From Patescibacteria group bacterium (GTDB taxonomy: Bacteria > Patescibacteriota > Minisyncoccia > Phycocordibacterales > SBAW01), in contig JAGWIT010000014.1 in assembly GCA_028866155.1 (NCBI GenBank), forward strand, positions 1 through 19,787: a stretch of 19,787 nt of DNA, read 5' to 3'. Shown one piece after another: positions 12,140-19,627 of the stretch. A program made the position numbers and the translations under genes. The stretch's first letter is position 1, and every line of letters begins with the position of its first letter. The notes below the pieces were generated by a model, which was not told the DNA's origin, did not search any database, and was given only the letters and a program-made list of their open reading frames with translations.

Positions 12140-14482
12140 TTAGTTTGCAGGCGTTGATTCAATCGGTATTTCTACGATGTCTATATCGCACACGCCGCCA
12201 ACGCATGCAAGCTCTTTTTTCTGCTCGGTTTCGTCGGTTCGTTCGTAAGTAACAAGTTTGGAATAGTCTATGTTCGGAAATGCCGCTTCGAGTTCTTCAT
12301 ACCGCTTCTTGTCTATCGCCTCATAGGGCGCGAGACGATATACGTGGTCAAAACGCGGCAGGAACGATAGCCCGCCGATGATGCCCCAATTTTTTTGTAT
12401 CCAATCGACAACGGCGATCCATTCGTCCTCACCGACCGAAATTGTTGCAGAAGGATTGTGTTCCGTGTAATTGAGTTTTACCACTTTCCAATACTCAAGC
12501 TGTTCAAGCGCGGAGAAGTCGTCCTTAAACACTGAGCTGCTTGGAGACTCGACCGGAAATTCAAGCACGTACGTACTTGCATGTTCTTCGCTCTGTCCAA
12601 CCTCCGGGTAATAGGGCACGCCTTGATCGCGCAGCATCTTAAAAAGCGAGTCGGTTGCGGAGATGCGCACGCGGCGGATGTAGTACTTTGAGTGGCGGGG
12701 GTGGATGCCGGAGGAGCAGTTAAATGTCTGCGAGACGGTGCCTGACGGCTTGACTGCCGTAACAGAGAGCGATGGTTTGATACCGAAGCGTTTTGCATAT
12801 ATCGCATTGGTTTTGACCGCCGTATCGCGCATCGCACGCAGTGTCTCCGGCTGCCGCGCAACCTCGCTGTCCCATTGGCCAGTTACCGATACGCCGAGCA
12901 ATGCCTCGTCTTTGCAATGCCTCGTCCAGTCTTTTGAAATATAGTTAAATTTCGTCAGTGTCGCTTGATAGGTGCCGAGGAGCGCGGCAAGACGCGCTTT
13001 GCGCACCAAACTCTCGTGTGTATCGTTTGCGCGGGCAATGACTTCGGAGAGATTGCAGAATTGTTTTGACTGCAAAATAATCTCACCGCACGGGTTCGTC
13101 CCGATAGACCCCTGCACAACGCCATCCTCACCGATAAAACCGGCTTTTTTGAAGTAGGCGGCCCGGCGCTTGGGCAAAGTATTGTTAAGCGCGCCACGAT
13201 TGAAGATTCCGCGCTCGCCAGAGCCGCTTTTCATAAGCGCCACCCACTCCTCCATAAGCTCGGTATTGGAGGGTTTTGCCTCATATACGGCGGAGTTGTT
13301 GGCGACCATGCGATGCGGTTCGGTAAGGAAAAACTGGCCTTTTTTCGCATCACGCAGATCGGTGTCGTCAAGGTTGGAGAGGCTGATCATCGCGGTGCGG
13401 CGCACTCCGCCGGACACCACGCACTCCCCGATTTTGCAGATAATGTCATGCGCATCGATAGGCCGCAGGCGCCGGCCCTGGCGGCGCAGGATCTTTTCCC
13501 GCGCAAAGTTCAAAAGAGAACGCAAGGGCTCAGGCCCCGAAGCCTTGCCGCCCATCACCTTGAGCCGCGCTCCGGCTGGGCGGATAAGCGAGTAATCAAA
13601 TTCAATATCATTGCCGCCGTACCACGTTTTAAGTCCTAGGGTCAGGGCATCACACCACCCTTCTTTGGAGTCGGTTATCACATGTACCGGCGATTTATTT
13701 TTTGTTTGTTTCTGTATCTGTGGCAGCTGCTCGATATTTTGACTCTCGACCGCAAACCCGACACCGCAACCCTGCATCGAGAGGTACATGATCTCAGCGA
13801 AGTCCTCAAGCTTAACGGGGGCGGTAAATGTGCAATTATATGCGCAGGAATTGCAACGGCGTGCCGCTTCACCCGCAAACTGCATCAACCGCATCGAGGG
13901 CATAATCTCCTGTCTGAGGATCGCTTCGCGCAGTTCGGCATACTCTTCGGCACTCAGCTTCTCGCCAAGGTTCTCTTTCATAAACGATAGGTAGCGATCG
14001 ACGGTTTCTATCCATGTTTCGCGCCTATGTTCCGCATCGATCCAGCGCGCATAGGTGCGCAGGTACACAAACTCGCCGAGCGGATTGTCTTTGAAGTATT
14101 TTTTGCTCTCAGCCGCAAGCATGCGCACGCGTTCGGGCACATCGCCTTGTTTCTCGCGCATGCGAGTGCGCTCAGCACGGTACAGAATGTACGCTTTCGC
14201 TGTTGCCGGATATTCTTGCAACATGAGTTCCGTCTCGACTTCATCCTGCACGCCCTCAACCGTGGGAATAAATTTTTTGTCTGCGTTTTTTTTTGCAGTC
14301 AGTTTATTTGCTATCGCTTCAGCGACTTTATCGGGCGCATGTTCTCGGAATTCTCCGGCGGCCTTCATGGCTTTCTCCACCGCGACAGAAATTTTATGCG
14401 CATCAAATCGCGCGATCGAGCCGTTTCGCTTTACGATAGTGGCGGGCTGGAGCACACTGGTACCTGGGGTATCTTTTTTCAT
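12140..14482 (-). CDS. Adenosylcobalamin-dependent (class II) ribonucleotide reductase
   Basis: This enzyme reduces ribonucleotides to deoxyribonucleotides using an adenosylcobalamin-derived radical. The 780-residue single chain starts with an ATP-cone (about residues 14-105: IVKRNGSIARFDAHKISVAV), a regulatory dATP/ATP site. The catalytic barrel follows: EIMPSMRLMQF (192-202), substrate-reducing C217 in AYNCTF, the G-C-G-V-G-F loop (238-243), NPCGE with thiyl C465 and E467, and second redox C476 (QFCNLSE). KPSGTVSQ follows at 578-585. The C-terminal shuttle pair is C760-VGGV-C765. All key residues are present. The gene heads the B12 operon, with a perfect TATAAT only 13 bases before the ATG, so the leader is very short. 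No cobalamin riboswitch is visible. Confidence 0.95.
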   Translation of the reverse strand: MKKDTPGTSVLQPATIVKRNGSIARFDAHKISVAVEKAMKAAGEFREHAPDKVAEAIANKLTAKKNADKKFIPTVEGVQDEVETELMLQEYPATAKAYILYRAERTRMREKQGDVPERVRMLAAESKKYFKDNPLGEFVYLRTYARWIDAEHRRETWIETVDRYLSFMKENLGEKLSAEEYAELREAILRQEIMPSMRLMQFAGEAARRCNSCAYNCTFTAPVKLEDFAEIMYLSMQGCGVGFAVESQNIEQLPQIQKQTKNKSPVHVITDSKEGWCDALTLGLKTWYGGNDIEFDYSLIRPAGARLKVMGGKASGPEPLRSLLNFAREKILRRQGRRLRPIDAHDIICKIGECVVSGGVRRTAMISLSNLDDTDLRDAKKGQFFLTEPHRMVANNSAVYEAKPSNTELMEEWVALMKSGSGERGIFNRGALNNTLPKRRAAYFKKAGFIGEDGVVQGSIGTNPCGEIILQSKQFCNLSEVIARANDTHESLVRKARLAALLGTYQATLTKFNYISKDWTRHCKDEALLGVSVTGQWDSEVARQPETLRAMRDTAVKTNAIYAKRFGIKPSLSVTAVKPSGTVSQTFNCSSGIHPRHSKYYIRRVRISATDSLFKMLRDQGVPYYPEVGQSEEHASTYVLEFPVESPSSSVFKDDFSALEQLEYWKVVKLNYTEHNPSATISVGEDEWIAVVDWIQKNWGIIGGLSFLPRFDHVYRLAPYEAIDKKRYEELEAAFPNIDYSKLVTYERTDETEQKKELACVGGVCDIDIVEIPIESTPAN

Positions 14483-14495
14483 GATTTAATACGTT

Positions 14496-14531
14496 ATTAT
14501 AGATGAAAGCCTATATGGTTAGGATAATATA
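14496..14531 (-). promoter_or_regulatory. Promoter region of the RNR/B12 operon with two 30-bp-spaced AT-rich repeats
   Basis: On the minus strand TATAAT (14496-14501) lies 13 bases before the ATG, and a second TATATT lies exactly 30 bases upstream (14526-14531). Each is part of the direct repeat ATCTATA[T/A]TA. No good -35 accompanies the inner box. Pairs of NrdR boxes are usually spaced by about three helical turns, but the sequences here are only loosely NrdR-like. Confidence 0.4.
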
Positions 14532-14628
14532 GATAAGCGTCTATGAATCAAAAATGTCTGGGGATAAAAGACGCGAAAACAAAAAAGACACATGGTAAAG
14601 AAGAAAAAAGCTATAAACAGCGTCCCCT

Positions 14629-15129
14629 ATGAATAAAGCGGGCATGCATACATCCGGGGATAAGTCATTTGCCGTGCTTCGGATTGTTTTCGGCATGGTT
14701 TGGCTCATTGACGCCTCCTTCAAATGGAATCCGGCTTTTATCAGCAACTTCACAAACTACGTCACTCAAGGCGCACAAAACCAGCCCGCGCTTGTCCAGG
14801 CTTGGATAAACCTGTGGGTAAGGGGTGTAAGCATCGACCCGCACTTTTTTGCAATTGTGGTGGCAGTCGCTGAGACCGCCCTCGCCTTAAGCCTCTTGTT
14901 CGGGCTCCTTACCGAACTGGGCATCGCGGGCGGGATTGCCCTTATGCTCGTCGTCTGGTCTACTGCCGAGGGATTTGGCGGGCCATACATGCCGGGCTCG
15001 ACAGACATCGGGGCGGCTATCATCTATGTGCTTGTGTTTGTCGCTCTCTGGCTTGGCAAAAGTTGGCGGTATTACAGCATCGACTCTGTGCTGAGAAAGA
15101 AAATACCTTTTCTCTATTGGCACTGGTAA
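14629..15129 (+). CDS. DoxX family membrane protein
   Basis: A 166-residue inner-membrane protein with four spans in the DoxX arrangement. VLRIVFGMVWLIDASFKWNP at the front is the family's R-x-x-x-G-x-x-x-x-x-x-G/A-x-x-K motif. A long loop follows with WINLWVRGVSIDP, then AIVVAVAETALALSLLFGLLTELG, GIALMLVVWSTAEGFGGPY and AAIIYVLVFVALWLGKSWRYY. DoxX proteins are small quinone- or redox-related membrane proteins whose precise role varies and is often unknown. The gene is transcribed away from the RNR operon, with a 146-base divergent spacer. The first codons are AT-rich, and no clear Shine-Dalgarno site is seen. Intact by length. Confidence 0.82.
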   Translation: MNKAGMHTSGDKSFAVLRIVFGMVWLIDASFKWNPAFISNFTNYVTQGAQNQPALVQAWINLWVRGVSIDPHFFAIVVAVAETALALSLLFGLLTELGIAGGIALMLVVWSTAEGFGGPYMPGSTDIGAAIIYVLVFVALWLGKSWRYYSIDSVLRKKIPFLYWHW

Positions 15130-15148
15130 GAACGGAAAAAATCCTAAT

Positions 15149-15165
15149 CCGCCGCGATGCGGCGG
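15149..15165. terminator. GC-rich hairpin between DoxX gene and tRNA-Leu (convergent)
   Basis: Perfect 7-bp stem CCGCCGC/GCGGCGG with loop GAT. On the minus strand it is followed by ATTAGG and then a run of six T, which fits termination of the tRNA-Leu transcript. On plus it can end the DoxX transcript. Confidence 0.65.
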
Positions 15166-15185
15166 TTATAGTAAGACCTATTCTG

Positions 15186-15269
15186 TGCCCAGGAGAGGAC
15201 TCGAACCTCCAAGCCCTTGCGGGCGCTACCACCTCAAGGTAGTACGTCTACCAGTTTCGCCACCTGGGC
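15186..15269 (-). tRNA. tRNA-Leu (anticodon GAG)
   Basis: An 84-base class II tRNA on the minus strand. Acceptor GCCCAGG pairs with CCTGGGC, the D loop contains TGG-TAGAC, and the anticodon arm is CTACC-TTGAGGT-GGTAG with anticodon GAG. The long variable arm GCCCGCAAGGGC is typical of leucine tRNA, and the T arm is GGAGG-TTCGAGT-CCTCT. CCA is not encoded. Confidence 0.95.
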
Positions 15270-15276
15270 ATGCAAT

Positions 15277-15296
15277 CTGGCCAGATTATTGGCCAG
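15277..15296. terminator. 7-bp hairpin between rplS and tRNA-Leu
   Basis: CTGGCCA/TGGCCAG with a 6-base loop, 16 bases past the rplS stop on the minus strand. No U-tract follows, so it may be a pause or 3'-end structure. It lies at the expected start of the tRNA transcript. Confidence 0.4.
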
Positions 15297-15300
15297 GGAT

Positions 15301-15309
15301 ATTATAACA
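15301..15309 (-). promoter_or_regulatory. Extended -10 promoter for tRNA-Leu
   Basis: TGT-TATAAT (perfect -10 with upstream TGn) on the minus strand, just after the rplS stop. The start is expected near 15294, about 25 bases before the tRNA. No -35 is visible. Confidence 0.55.
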
Positions 15310-15311
15310 AG

Positions 15312-15788
15312 TTATTCTACAGCAGCTTCCTCTTTTTGAGGAGCGGCTTCTTCAGGAGCTATTGCCTCGCCAACCGGCATTTTGCGCTGCTCAATGGTGA
15401 GCTGTTTGCGCATCGCGCGCTTCACGTCGTGCGCGGCTTTGCGGCGGATAAAATAGAGCTTGGCGCGGCGCACGCGTGAGCGGCGCAGAACCTCGATTGA
15501 GTCGAGAGCCGGCGAGTAGAGCGGGAAGATGCGCTCAACTCCCACCCCGCTGGCGACGCGACGCACCGTGAAGGTCGCGCCCGGCTCGGTGCCGTGCTTG
15601 ACCGCCAAGACAAGGCCCTCAAAAGCCTGCTTGCGCGCCTGCTTGGTCGTGACCTCCTTTTTGTTGGCGGCCTTGCCCTTCTTTAATTCGACGATGTTTT
15701 GCCACACGCGCACAGTGTCGCCCGCACGAAGCCCGAGGGCCGCGCGTGCCTTCATGTCGATGGGTGATGTTTTGACTCCGGATTTCAT
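15312..15788 (-). CDS. rplS: 50S ribosomal protein L19
   Basis: L19 sits at the 30S-50S interface near bridge B8. The 158-residue product is longer than the usual 110-120. The core starts LRAGDTVRVWQNIVELKKGK and continues AFEGLVLAVKHGTEPGATFT, then VRRVASGVGVERIFPLYSPA and IEVLRRSRVRRAKLYFIRRK, all diagnostic of L19. The N-terminus is short (MKSGVKTSPIDMKARAALG), and an acidic Ala/Glu-rich tail (about residues 135-158, EEAAPQKEEAAVE) accounts for the extra length. ATG 15788 is preferred; TTG at 15794 is in frame. It stands alone here, downstream of the rluA-like gene and ahead of tRNA-Leu, without trmD or rimM beside it. Confidence 0.95.
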   Translation of the reverse strand: MKSGVKTSPIDMKARAALGLRAGDTVRVWQNIVELKKGKAANKKEVTTKQARKQAFEGLVLAVKHGTEPGATFTVRRVASGVGVERIFPLYSPALDSIEVLRRSRVRRAKLYFIRRKAAHDVKRAMRKQLTIEQRKMPVGEAIAPEEAAPQKEEAAVE

Positions 15789-15836
15789 TGCCAAAAGACT
15801 CTAGCATATATAAAGAAACTGCGCAAAAGGATTTTC

Positions 15837-16541
15837 TTATGCAGTTTTTGCCGCCAATTGTCGCTCCGCTTCTATAAAATCCTGCGGCAGGGGCGCTTCG
15901 AACGTCATTTGTTTGCCGTTCGGATGCTCAAACGAAATTGAAAATGCATGGAGCGCTAAACGATTGAACCCAAGCAAAGGCGCTCGTTGGGGTGCGTAAA
16001 GCTGGTCGCAGATTATCGGATGCTGGATGGCCGAGAAGTGCACGCGGATCTGGTGCGTGCGGCCGGTTTTGGGGAATGCTTCGACATACGACGCCTCCCC
16101 GCCTTTTTTATCAAGGAGAGTCCTTGCTAGAACCCGGTACAGCGTTTGAGCCTCGCGCATCGTGCCGTGCGGGCGGGTCGCCGAGCGGGGCCCGAGGCCC
16201 CCGCGCGCGCTGCCGATGGGTTTTTCTATCATCCCGCGGTCATCCTTGAGCGTGCCGTAGACGAACGCGCGATAGGTTTTTTTAATTTCTCTATTTTGAA
16301 ATTGCTCTTTTAAAAATTCGTGCGCCGCCGGAGTTTTGGCAATCACTAAAATGCCGCTGGTCTCGCGGTCGATACGATGCACAAAATAAAATTCTTTATC
16401 CGGCCAATGCGTCTTCTTATATCTCTCCAGCCAGTTGGAGAGGGCCGGATAGTCGTGCCTGCCGTCCGGATACACTATCATCCCCGATGGCTTGTCGACG
16501 ACCAAGAGTTCTTCATCCTCAAAAATAATCTTCGGTTCCAT
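15837..16541 (-). CDS. RluA-family RNA pseudouridine synthase
   Basis: This enzyme converts uridine to pseudouridine in rRNA or tRNA. The 234-residue product has no S4 domain, like the short RluA/RluC-type catalytic forms. The start IIFEDEELLVVDKPSGMIVYP is typical. The catalytic motif is HRIDRETSG with nucleophile D58, followed by LVIAKTPAAHEFLKEQFQNR, the TYRAFVYG strand, and the GRTHQIRVHF and NRLALHAFSISFEHP segments of the fold. The target position cannot be told from sequence. The ATG at 16541 is 4 bases past the CapA-like stop, so the two genes are one transcript. The 48 bases to rplS hold no convincing promoter. Confidence 0.93.
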   Translation of the reverse strand: MEPKIIFEDEELLVVDKPSGMIVYPDGRHDYPALSNWLERYKKTHWPDKEFYFVHRIDRETSGILVIAKTPAAHEFLKEQFQNREIKKTYRAFVYGTLKDDRGMIEKPIGSARGGLGPRSATRPHGTMREAQTLYRVLARTLLDKKGGEASYVEAFPKTGRTHQIRVHFSAIQHPIICDQLYAPQRAPLLGFNRLALHAFSISFEHPNGKQMTFEAPLPQDFIEAERQLAAKTA

Positions 16542-16545
16542 AATA

Positions 16546-17520
16546 TTAGTATCTCTCTAGCATAAAGCTAACCGGTGCAGAAGTCGCGGGCACCGCTTGC
16601 GCTTTTATAATTGCGAACGGATGGAGCGTATAGGCGACCGTTTTATCCGTAAGAGAAATTTCGACCGCCAACCCGTGCGAAACATCCGCGTCCCACGACT
16701 GGTCGAAGATAAAATTCCCGAGCGAGTAAAAGATGGCGCGTCCTTTATATGTTTCTATGGGCTCGACGACATGCGGATGCGAGCCTATCACCACGTCCGC
16801 TCCCGCATCTACAAATGTACGGGCTAAAACCGTTTGGAGCGTCGTCGTACCGTCGTTATATTCCTCACCCCAGTGCGGATACACGATAACGAACGCCCCC
16901 ACTCGCTTGGCTTCTTTTATCGCCGCAAGCGAGCTTGAGGCTTCGCCGCCGTCAGCGGAGAATTGGTCGTAGCCGACAAACGCTATCGTCGTGCCGCGGA
17001 CAGTTTCATACACCGGCCCCGGAGATTTGTTTTCGGGGTCGCCAAAACTTTGCATCCTCGCAGCGGCGATGGCCGAACGCGATTCAGTGAGGCCGCTCCA
17101 TCCGAAGTTGAGCGCGTGATTGTTGGCTTGGCTCAGATCGGTAAACCCGAGTGACTTAAGCACCAGCAAGGTCGAGGTCGCGAACGTGAACTCCAGCGCG
17201 CTAAATGAGGCGATGCTCGCGTTGCCGGTGAACACGCCCTCGGCGTTGGCAACGACGATGTCGTGTCCCTTGAGAAGCGGCGCTATTTTTTTGAACGGAT
17301 ATGACGGGCCGTATGCGTCGATGTCTTGGCGCACCGCGCGGTCGAGCATGATATCGCCAAAGGCAAGGATAGTTACCAAGCGGCCCGGCGCGGCAGGCGC
17401 AGGCAGCGGCATCTCGCGCACAAGCGCTGGAAATGCAAAAACAGCCGCAATGCATATGCAGGCCGCAAGCGATGCGAGCACCCATTTCATTCCTGTCGAA
17501 GTCATGAAGTATCTATTCAT
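16546..17520 (-). CDS. CapA-family metallophosphoesterase-like protein, membrane-anchored
   Basis: The 324-residue product has an N-terminal anchor (about residues 13-31: WVLASLAACICIAAVFAF) and an extracytoplasmic CapA/PgsA domain. Signature motifs in order are FGDIMLDRAV (about 54-63), VVANAEGVF, QANNHALNFG, FVGYD, YPHWGEEY, IGSHPHVVEPIETYKG and YSLGNFIFDQ. Those carry the His/Asp/Asn metal ligands of the calcineurin-like fold. CapA proteins are tied to polyglutamate capsule export or processing. No capB or capC gene is nearby, so in this organism it may act on another surface polymer (inference). The start at 17520 gives a short pre-anchor; a later ATG (MTSTG, 15 bases on) is possible. Divergent from the LPxTG gene with 59 bases between. 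Confidence 0.9.
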   Translation of the reverse strand: MNRYFMTSTGMKWVLASLAACICIAAVFAFPALVREMPLPAPAAPGRLVTILAFGDIMLDRAVRQDIDAYGPSYPFKKIAPLLKGHDIVVANAEGVFTGNASIASFSALEFTFATSTLLVLKSLGFTDLSQANNHALNFGWSGLTESRSAIAAARMQSFGDPENKSPGPVYETVRGTTIAFVGYDQFSADGGEASSSLAAIKEAKRVGAFVIVYPHWGEEYNDGTTTLQTVLARTFVDAGADVVIGSHPHVVEPIETYKGRAIFYSLGNFIFDQSWDADVSHGLAVEISLTDKTVAYTLHPFAIIKAQAVPATSAPVSFMLERY

Positions 17521-17557
17521 CTGCGTTTACTGCGACTTAGTCATGATACTTCAGTAA

Positions 17558-17570
17558 GTTAACAGTTAAC
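17558..17570. repeat. Double GTTAAC motif in the divergent capA/LPxTG spacer
   Basis: GTTAAC-A-GTTAAC, two palindromic hexamers 7 bases apart, lies 10 bases before the LPxTG gene start. It could be an operator for both divergent genes, but this is only a pattern. The 59-base spacer has no clear -35/-10 pair. Confidence 0.3.
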
Positions 17571-17579
17571 CGTAATTTT

Positions 17580-19022
17580 ATGCGTACGACAACTTCTCAT
17601 AAAATTGTTTCTGCACTGGCAGTGTGCAGTTTGATGATCGGAACGCTTCCGCTCCTTGTGTTCGCGGACACTCCACCGCTCACGGCGAGCTTCTCCTCGA
17701 CGGCGCCCGTGCAGCCGGCGCACACGGCGCAAAACCCGATACCGGTCAACCTCACCTTCTCCGAAGGAGTCGTCAACCTCACCGCGGGCGATCTCACCGT
17801 GGGCAACGGCTCGGTGACCGGCTTGGCAAGCACCTCGGACTCGGTCTATACTTTCGGCATTATACCCGCCGCGTCGGGCAGCGTGTCGGTCGACCTCAAT
17901 GCTGGCCTCGTCACAGGCGCGGACGGGCAGACCAACCAAGCGGCGCCGCAGTTGCAATTCATCTACGACCCGAGCGCGGCTGATGCAAGCACTACGAATT
18001 CTACAACAACCACTACCGCCACCTCTACTCCAAGCTCCAACGCGAGCTCGACCCCCGCAGTCACCATCACCAGCCCGGCAAACGGCGCGACCATCGCATC
18101 GTCAACAGTGATCTTCGACTTCACCGTGACGCCCAGTGACGCGACTGCGGCTTGCCTATTTGGCGATGCGACCACGACCTATGCCTGCGGCTCGCCGCAA
18201 ACGTTCTTCAGATTGCCGAGCGGCACCTATCCATTCACCGTCGTCGCGACCAGCGCCGACGGCACCGCCTCAAGCAGCGCGAGCGTGAGCATTACCGTCA
18301 ACTTCACCGCGCCCGCCGTCACCGAAGTGACACCGGTGCCGACGCCAACTACGAACACATCGCCAAGCTACACCTTTTCATCGACTGAAGCCGGCACCTT
18401 GACGCTCGGCGGCGGATGCTCGACCTCCGCGACCTCGACCGACGCGACCACTACTACTATTACCTTCAATACGCTGGCCTCCGGCACCTACGACTGCACG
18501 CTCACCGTCACCGACTCGGGCGGCAATGTCAGCAACACGCTTGCTATCACGCCGTTCACGGTTAATGCGCCGGCGCCGGCGAGTACGCCAGCGAGTTCGG
18601 GCGGCGGAGGCGGAGGTATGATAGTCGGCTCCGGCCCCCTTGCTCCCGGCTATGTGAACACCAACCCGCAAGCAGGCGCCACGCCGGCACCCGCGGCAGC
18701 TGCTGCCCAGCCTGCAGCGACTACCCAACCGGCGACTCCGCGCCCGGTGACCTCATCAGCAGGTAGCGGCTCATCGATCGCCTTGCGCGCATCTAAACCT
18801 AAAGTTGCTATAGCAGTGCCGGCCGCCTCAACCGGCACCTCAAGCGCCGTGACAATAAGCTCCTCAACGCCGGGCTTGCCAAACACTGGCGCGACCGCGC
18901 CCAACTCTCAAACGGCCGCAGCGGCAAGCTCCGGCGCTTCGGGTTGGGTCGTGGCCGGTATCGTAGTCCTAGTCATCATCCTGCTCGGCGGCGCGTTGTA
19001 CCTTTCGCGCGGCGTAAGTTGA
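17580..19022 (+). CDS. Secreted Ig-like LPxTG surface protein
   Basis: A 480-residue exported protein. The signal peptide is residues 1-29 (SALAVCSLMIGTLPLLVFA|D). Ig-like domain 1 (about 33-130) has VNLTFSEGVVNLTAGDLTVG, a bacterial Ig-like (Big) pattern. Two further beta-sandwich domains follow at about 155-240 (VTITSPANGATIASSTVIFD) and 243-330. Both carry a cysteine pair (AACLFGD/TYACGS and GGCSTS/YDCTLT), so they may be disulfide-stapled. A Gly/Ala/Pro/Thr-rich stalk (about 332-430) leads to the sorting signal LPNTG at 433-437, a membrane span at about 456-475 and the short tail SRGVS. A sortase is implied but is not in this window. The role is probably adhesion or surface display (inference). 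The start codon has no Shine-Dalgarno site. Confidence 0.88.
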   Translation: MRTTTSHKIVSALAVCSLMIGTLPLLVFADTPPLTASFSSTAPVQPAHTAQNPIPVNLTFSEGVVNLTAGDLTVGNGSVTGLASTSDSVYTFGIIPAASGSVSVDLNAGLVTGADGQTNQAAPQLQFIYDPSAADASTTNSTTTTTATSTPSSNASSTPAVTITSPANGATIASSTVIFDFTVTPSDATAACLFGDATTTYACGSPQTFFRLPSGTYPFTVVATSADGTASSSASVSITVNFTAPAVTEVTPVPTPTTNTSPSYTFSSTEAGTLTLGGGCSTSATSTDATTTTITFNTLASGTYDCTLTVTDSGGNVSNTLAITPFTVNAPAPASTPASSGGGGGGMIVGSGPLAPGYVNTNPQAGATPAPAAAAAQPAATTQPATPRPVTSSAGSGSSIALRASKPKVAIAVPAASTGTSSAVTISSSTPGLPNTGATAPNSQTAAAASSGASGWVVAGIVVLVIILLGGALYLSRGVS

Positions 19023-19040
19023 TGTGAAGTGAACTTGTTG

Positions 19041-19113
19041 TGGGCGATGCAGGACTCGAACCTGCGACCTTCTCAGTGCAAATGAGTTGCTCTACCAACT
19101 GAGCTAATCGCCC
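19041..19113 (-). tRNA. tRNA-Ala (anticodon TGC)
   Basis: Minus-strand cloverleaf: acceptor GGGCGAT/ATCGCCC, D arm GCTC-AGTTGGTA-GAGC, anticodon loop TTTGCAC with TGC, T arm GCAGG-TTCGAGT-CCTGC, discriminator A. The first anticodon-stem pair is A-A. CCA is not encoded. Confidence 0.95.
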
Positions 19114-19143
19114 GCGCCTCTTCTTATATCATATTTTATATCT

Positions 19144-19218
19144 TGGTGCCCCCGCGAGGAATCGAACCTCGAATAGCGGCTTAGAAGTCCGCAGTTATAT
19201 CCATTTAACTACGAGGGC
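19144..19218 (-). tRNA. tRNA-Arg (anticodon TCT), CCA encoded
   Basis: Minus-strand cloverleaf: acceptor GCCCTCG/CGGGGGC with one T-G pair, anticodon arm GCGGA-CTTCTAA-GCCGC with anticodon TCT and an A-G mismatch closing the loop, T arm CGAGG-TTCGATT-CCTCG, discriminator A, then CCA in the DNA. It lies 30 bases upstream of tRNA-Ala on the same strand, so the two are probably co-transcribed. It is the only tRNA here with encoded CCA. Confidence 0.93.
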
Positions 19219-19294
19219 TCATGAGGAACAAATAGAGAATACTATGCGGCGGAACAACGCGCTATCACCTGCTCGGGTCCGCCTCGGCCGCGCC

Positions 19295-19627
19295 TCAACG
19301 AGACGGGTCGGGGATGGCGGCCGAATGAGTTGAACCGAAATCGTTGAAACGGGTTTGCCGTGTTTGGAACCCCTGCACGACTGTCTCTAGCGTGGTGCGG
19401 TTCAAGGCGGCGGGCGGCGGCGGGGAGGTGTCGGGGACGGATGCGAGCGCATCCAGCACACCGAAGAGATCCCAGATGCCGTAGAGTACGGCGCACAGGA
19501 CGAGCGTTACCGCGAGCACAAGGAGGGTTCTCCAGTAAATATCGGCAAGCGGGCGCACGCCCTCCGGTTCGAACCGCGAGGCGTATGCGTCGCGTACCCG
19601 CATGAGTATGGCGTTGAATATGTTCAT
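19295..19627 (-). CDS. Small single-pass membrane protein, unknown function
   Basis: I do not recognise a family. The 110-residue product has a charged N-terminus (MNIFNAILMRVRDAYASRFE), one membrane span at about residues 32-54 (WRTLLVLAVTLVLCAVLYGI), and a Pro-rich exported or cytoplasmic tail (SVPDTSPPPPAALNRTTLET). The ATG at 19627 overlaps the stop of the preceding gene (ATGA, 19624-19627), so the two are translationally coupled. Small anchored proteins coupled to PilO-like neighbours occur in type IV pilus clusters, but the support here is thin. The 76 bases down to tRNA-Arg show no clear terminator. Confidence 0.6.
   Translation of the reverse strand: MNIFNAILMRVRDAYASRFEPEGVRPLADIYWRTLLVLAVTLVLCAVLYGIWDLFGVLDALASVPDTSPPPPAALNRTTLETVVQGFQTRQTRFNDFGSTHSAAIPDPSR

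Noticed and set aside
14027..14506. Long plus-strand open frame opposite the RNR N-terminus
   Set aside because: The RNR ATP-cone on minus explains the region; the plus-strand translation has no family features.
14483..14628. Cobalamin riboswitch ahead of the RNR operon
   Set aside because: The gap is only 146 bases, AT-rich, with no B12-box-like sequence or multi-stem fold, and the promoter lies almost at the ATG.
14592..14636. 14-codon frame MVKKKKAINSVPYE overlapping the DoxX start by 8 bases
   Set aside because: It could be a leader peptide, but it is short, Lys-rich from an A-rich stretch and has no supporting repeat or conservation that I can see.
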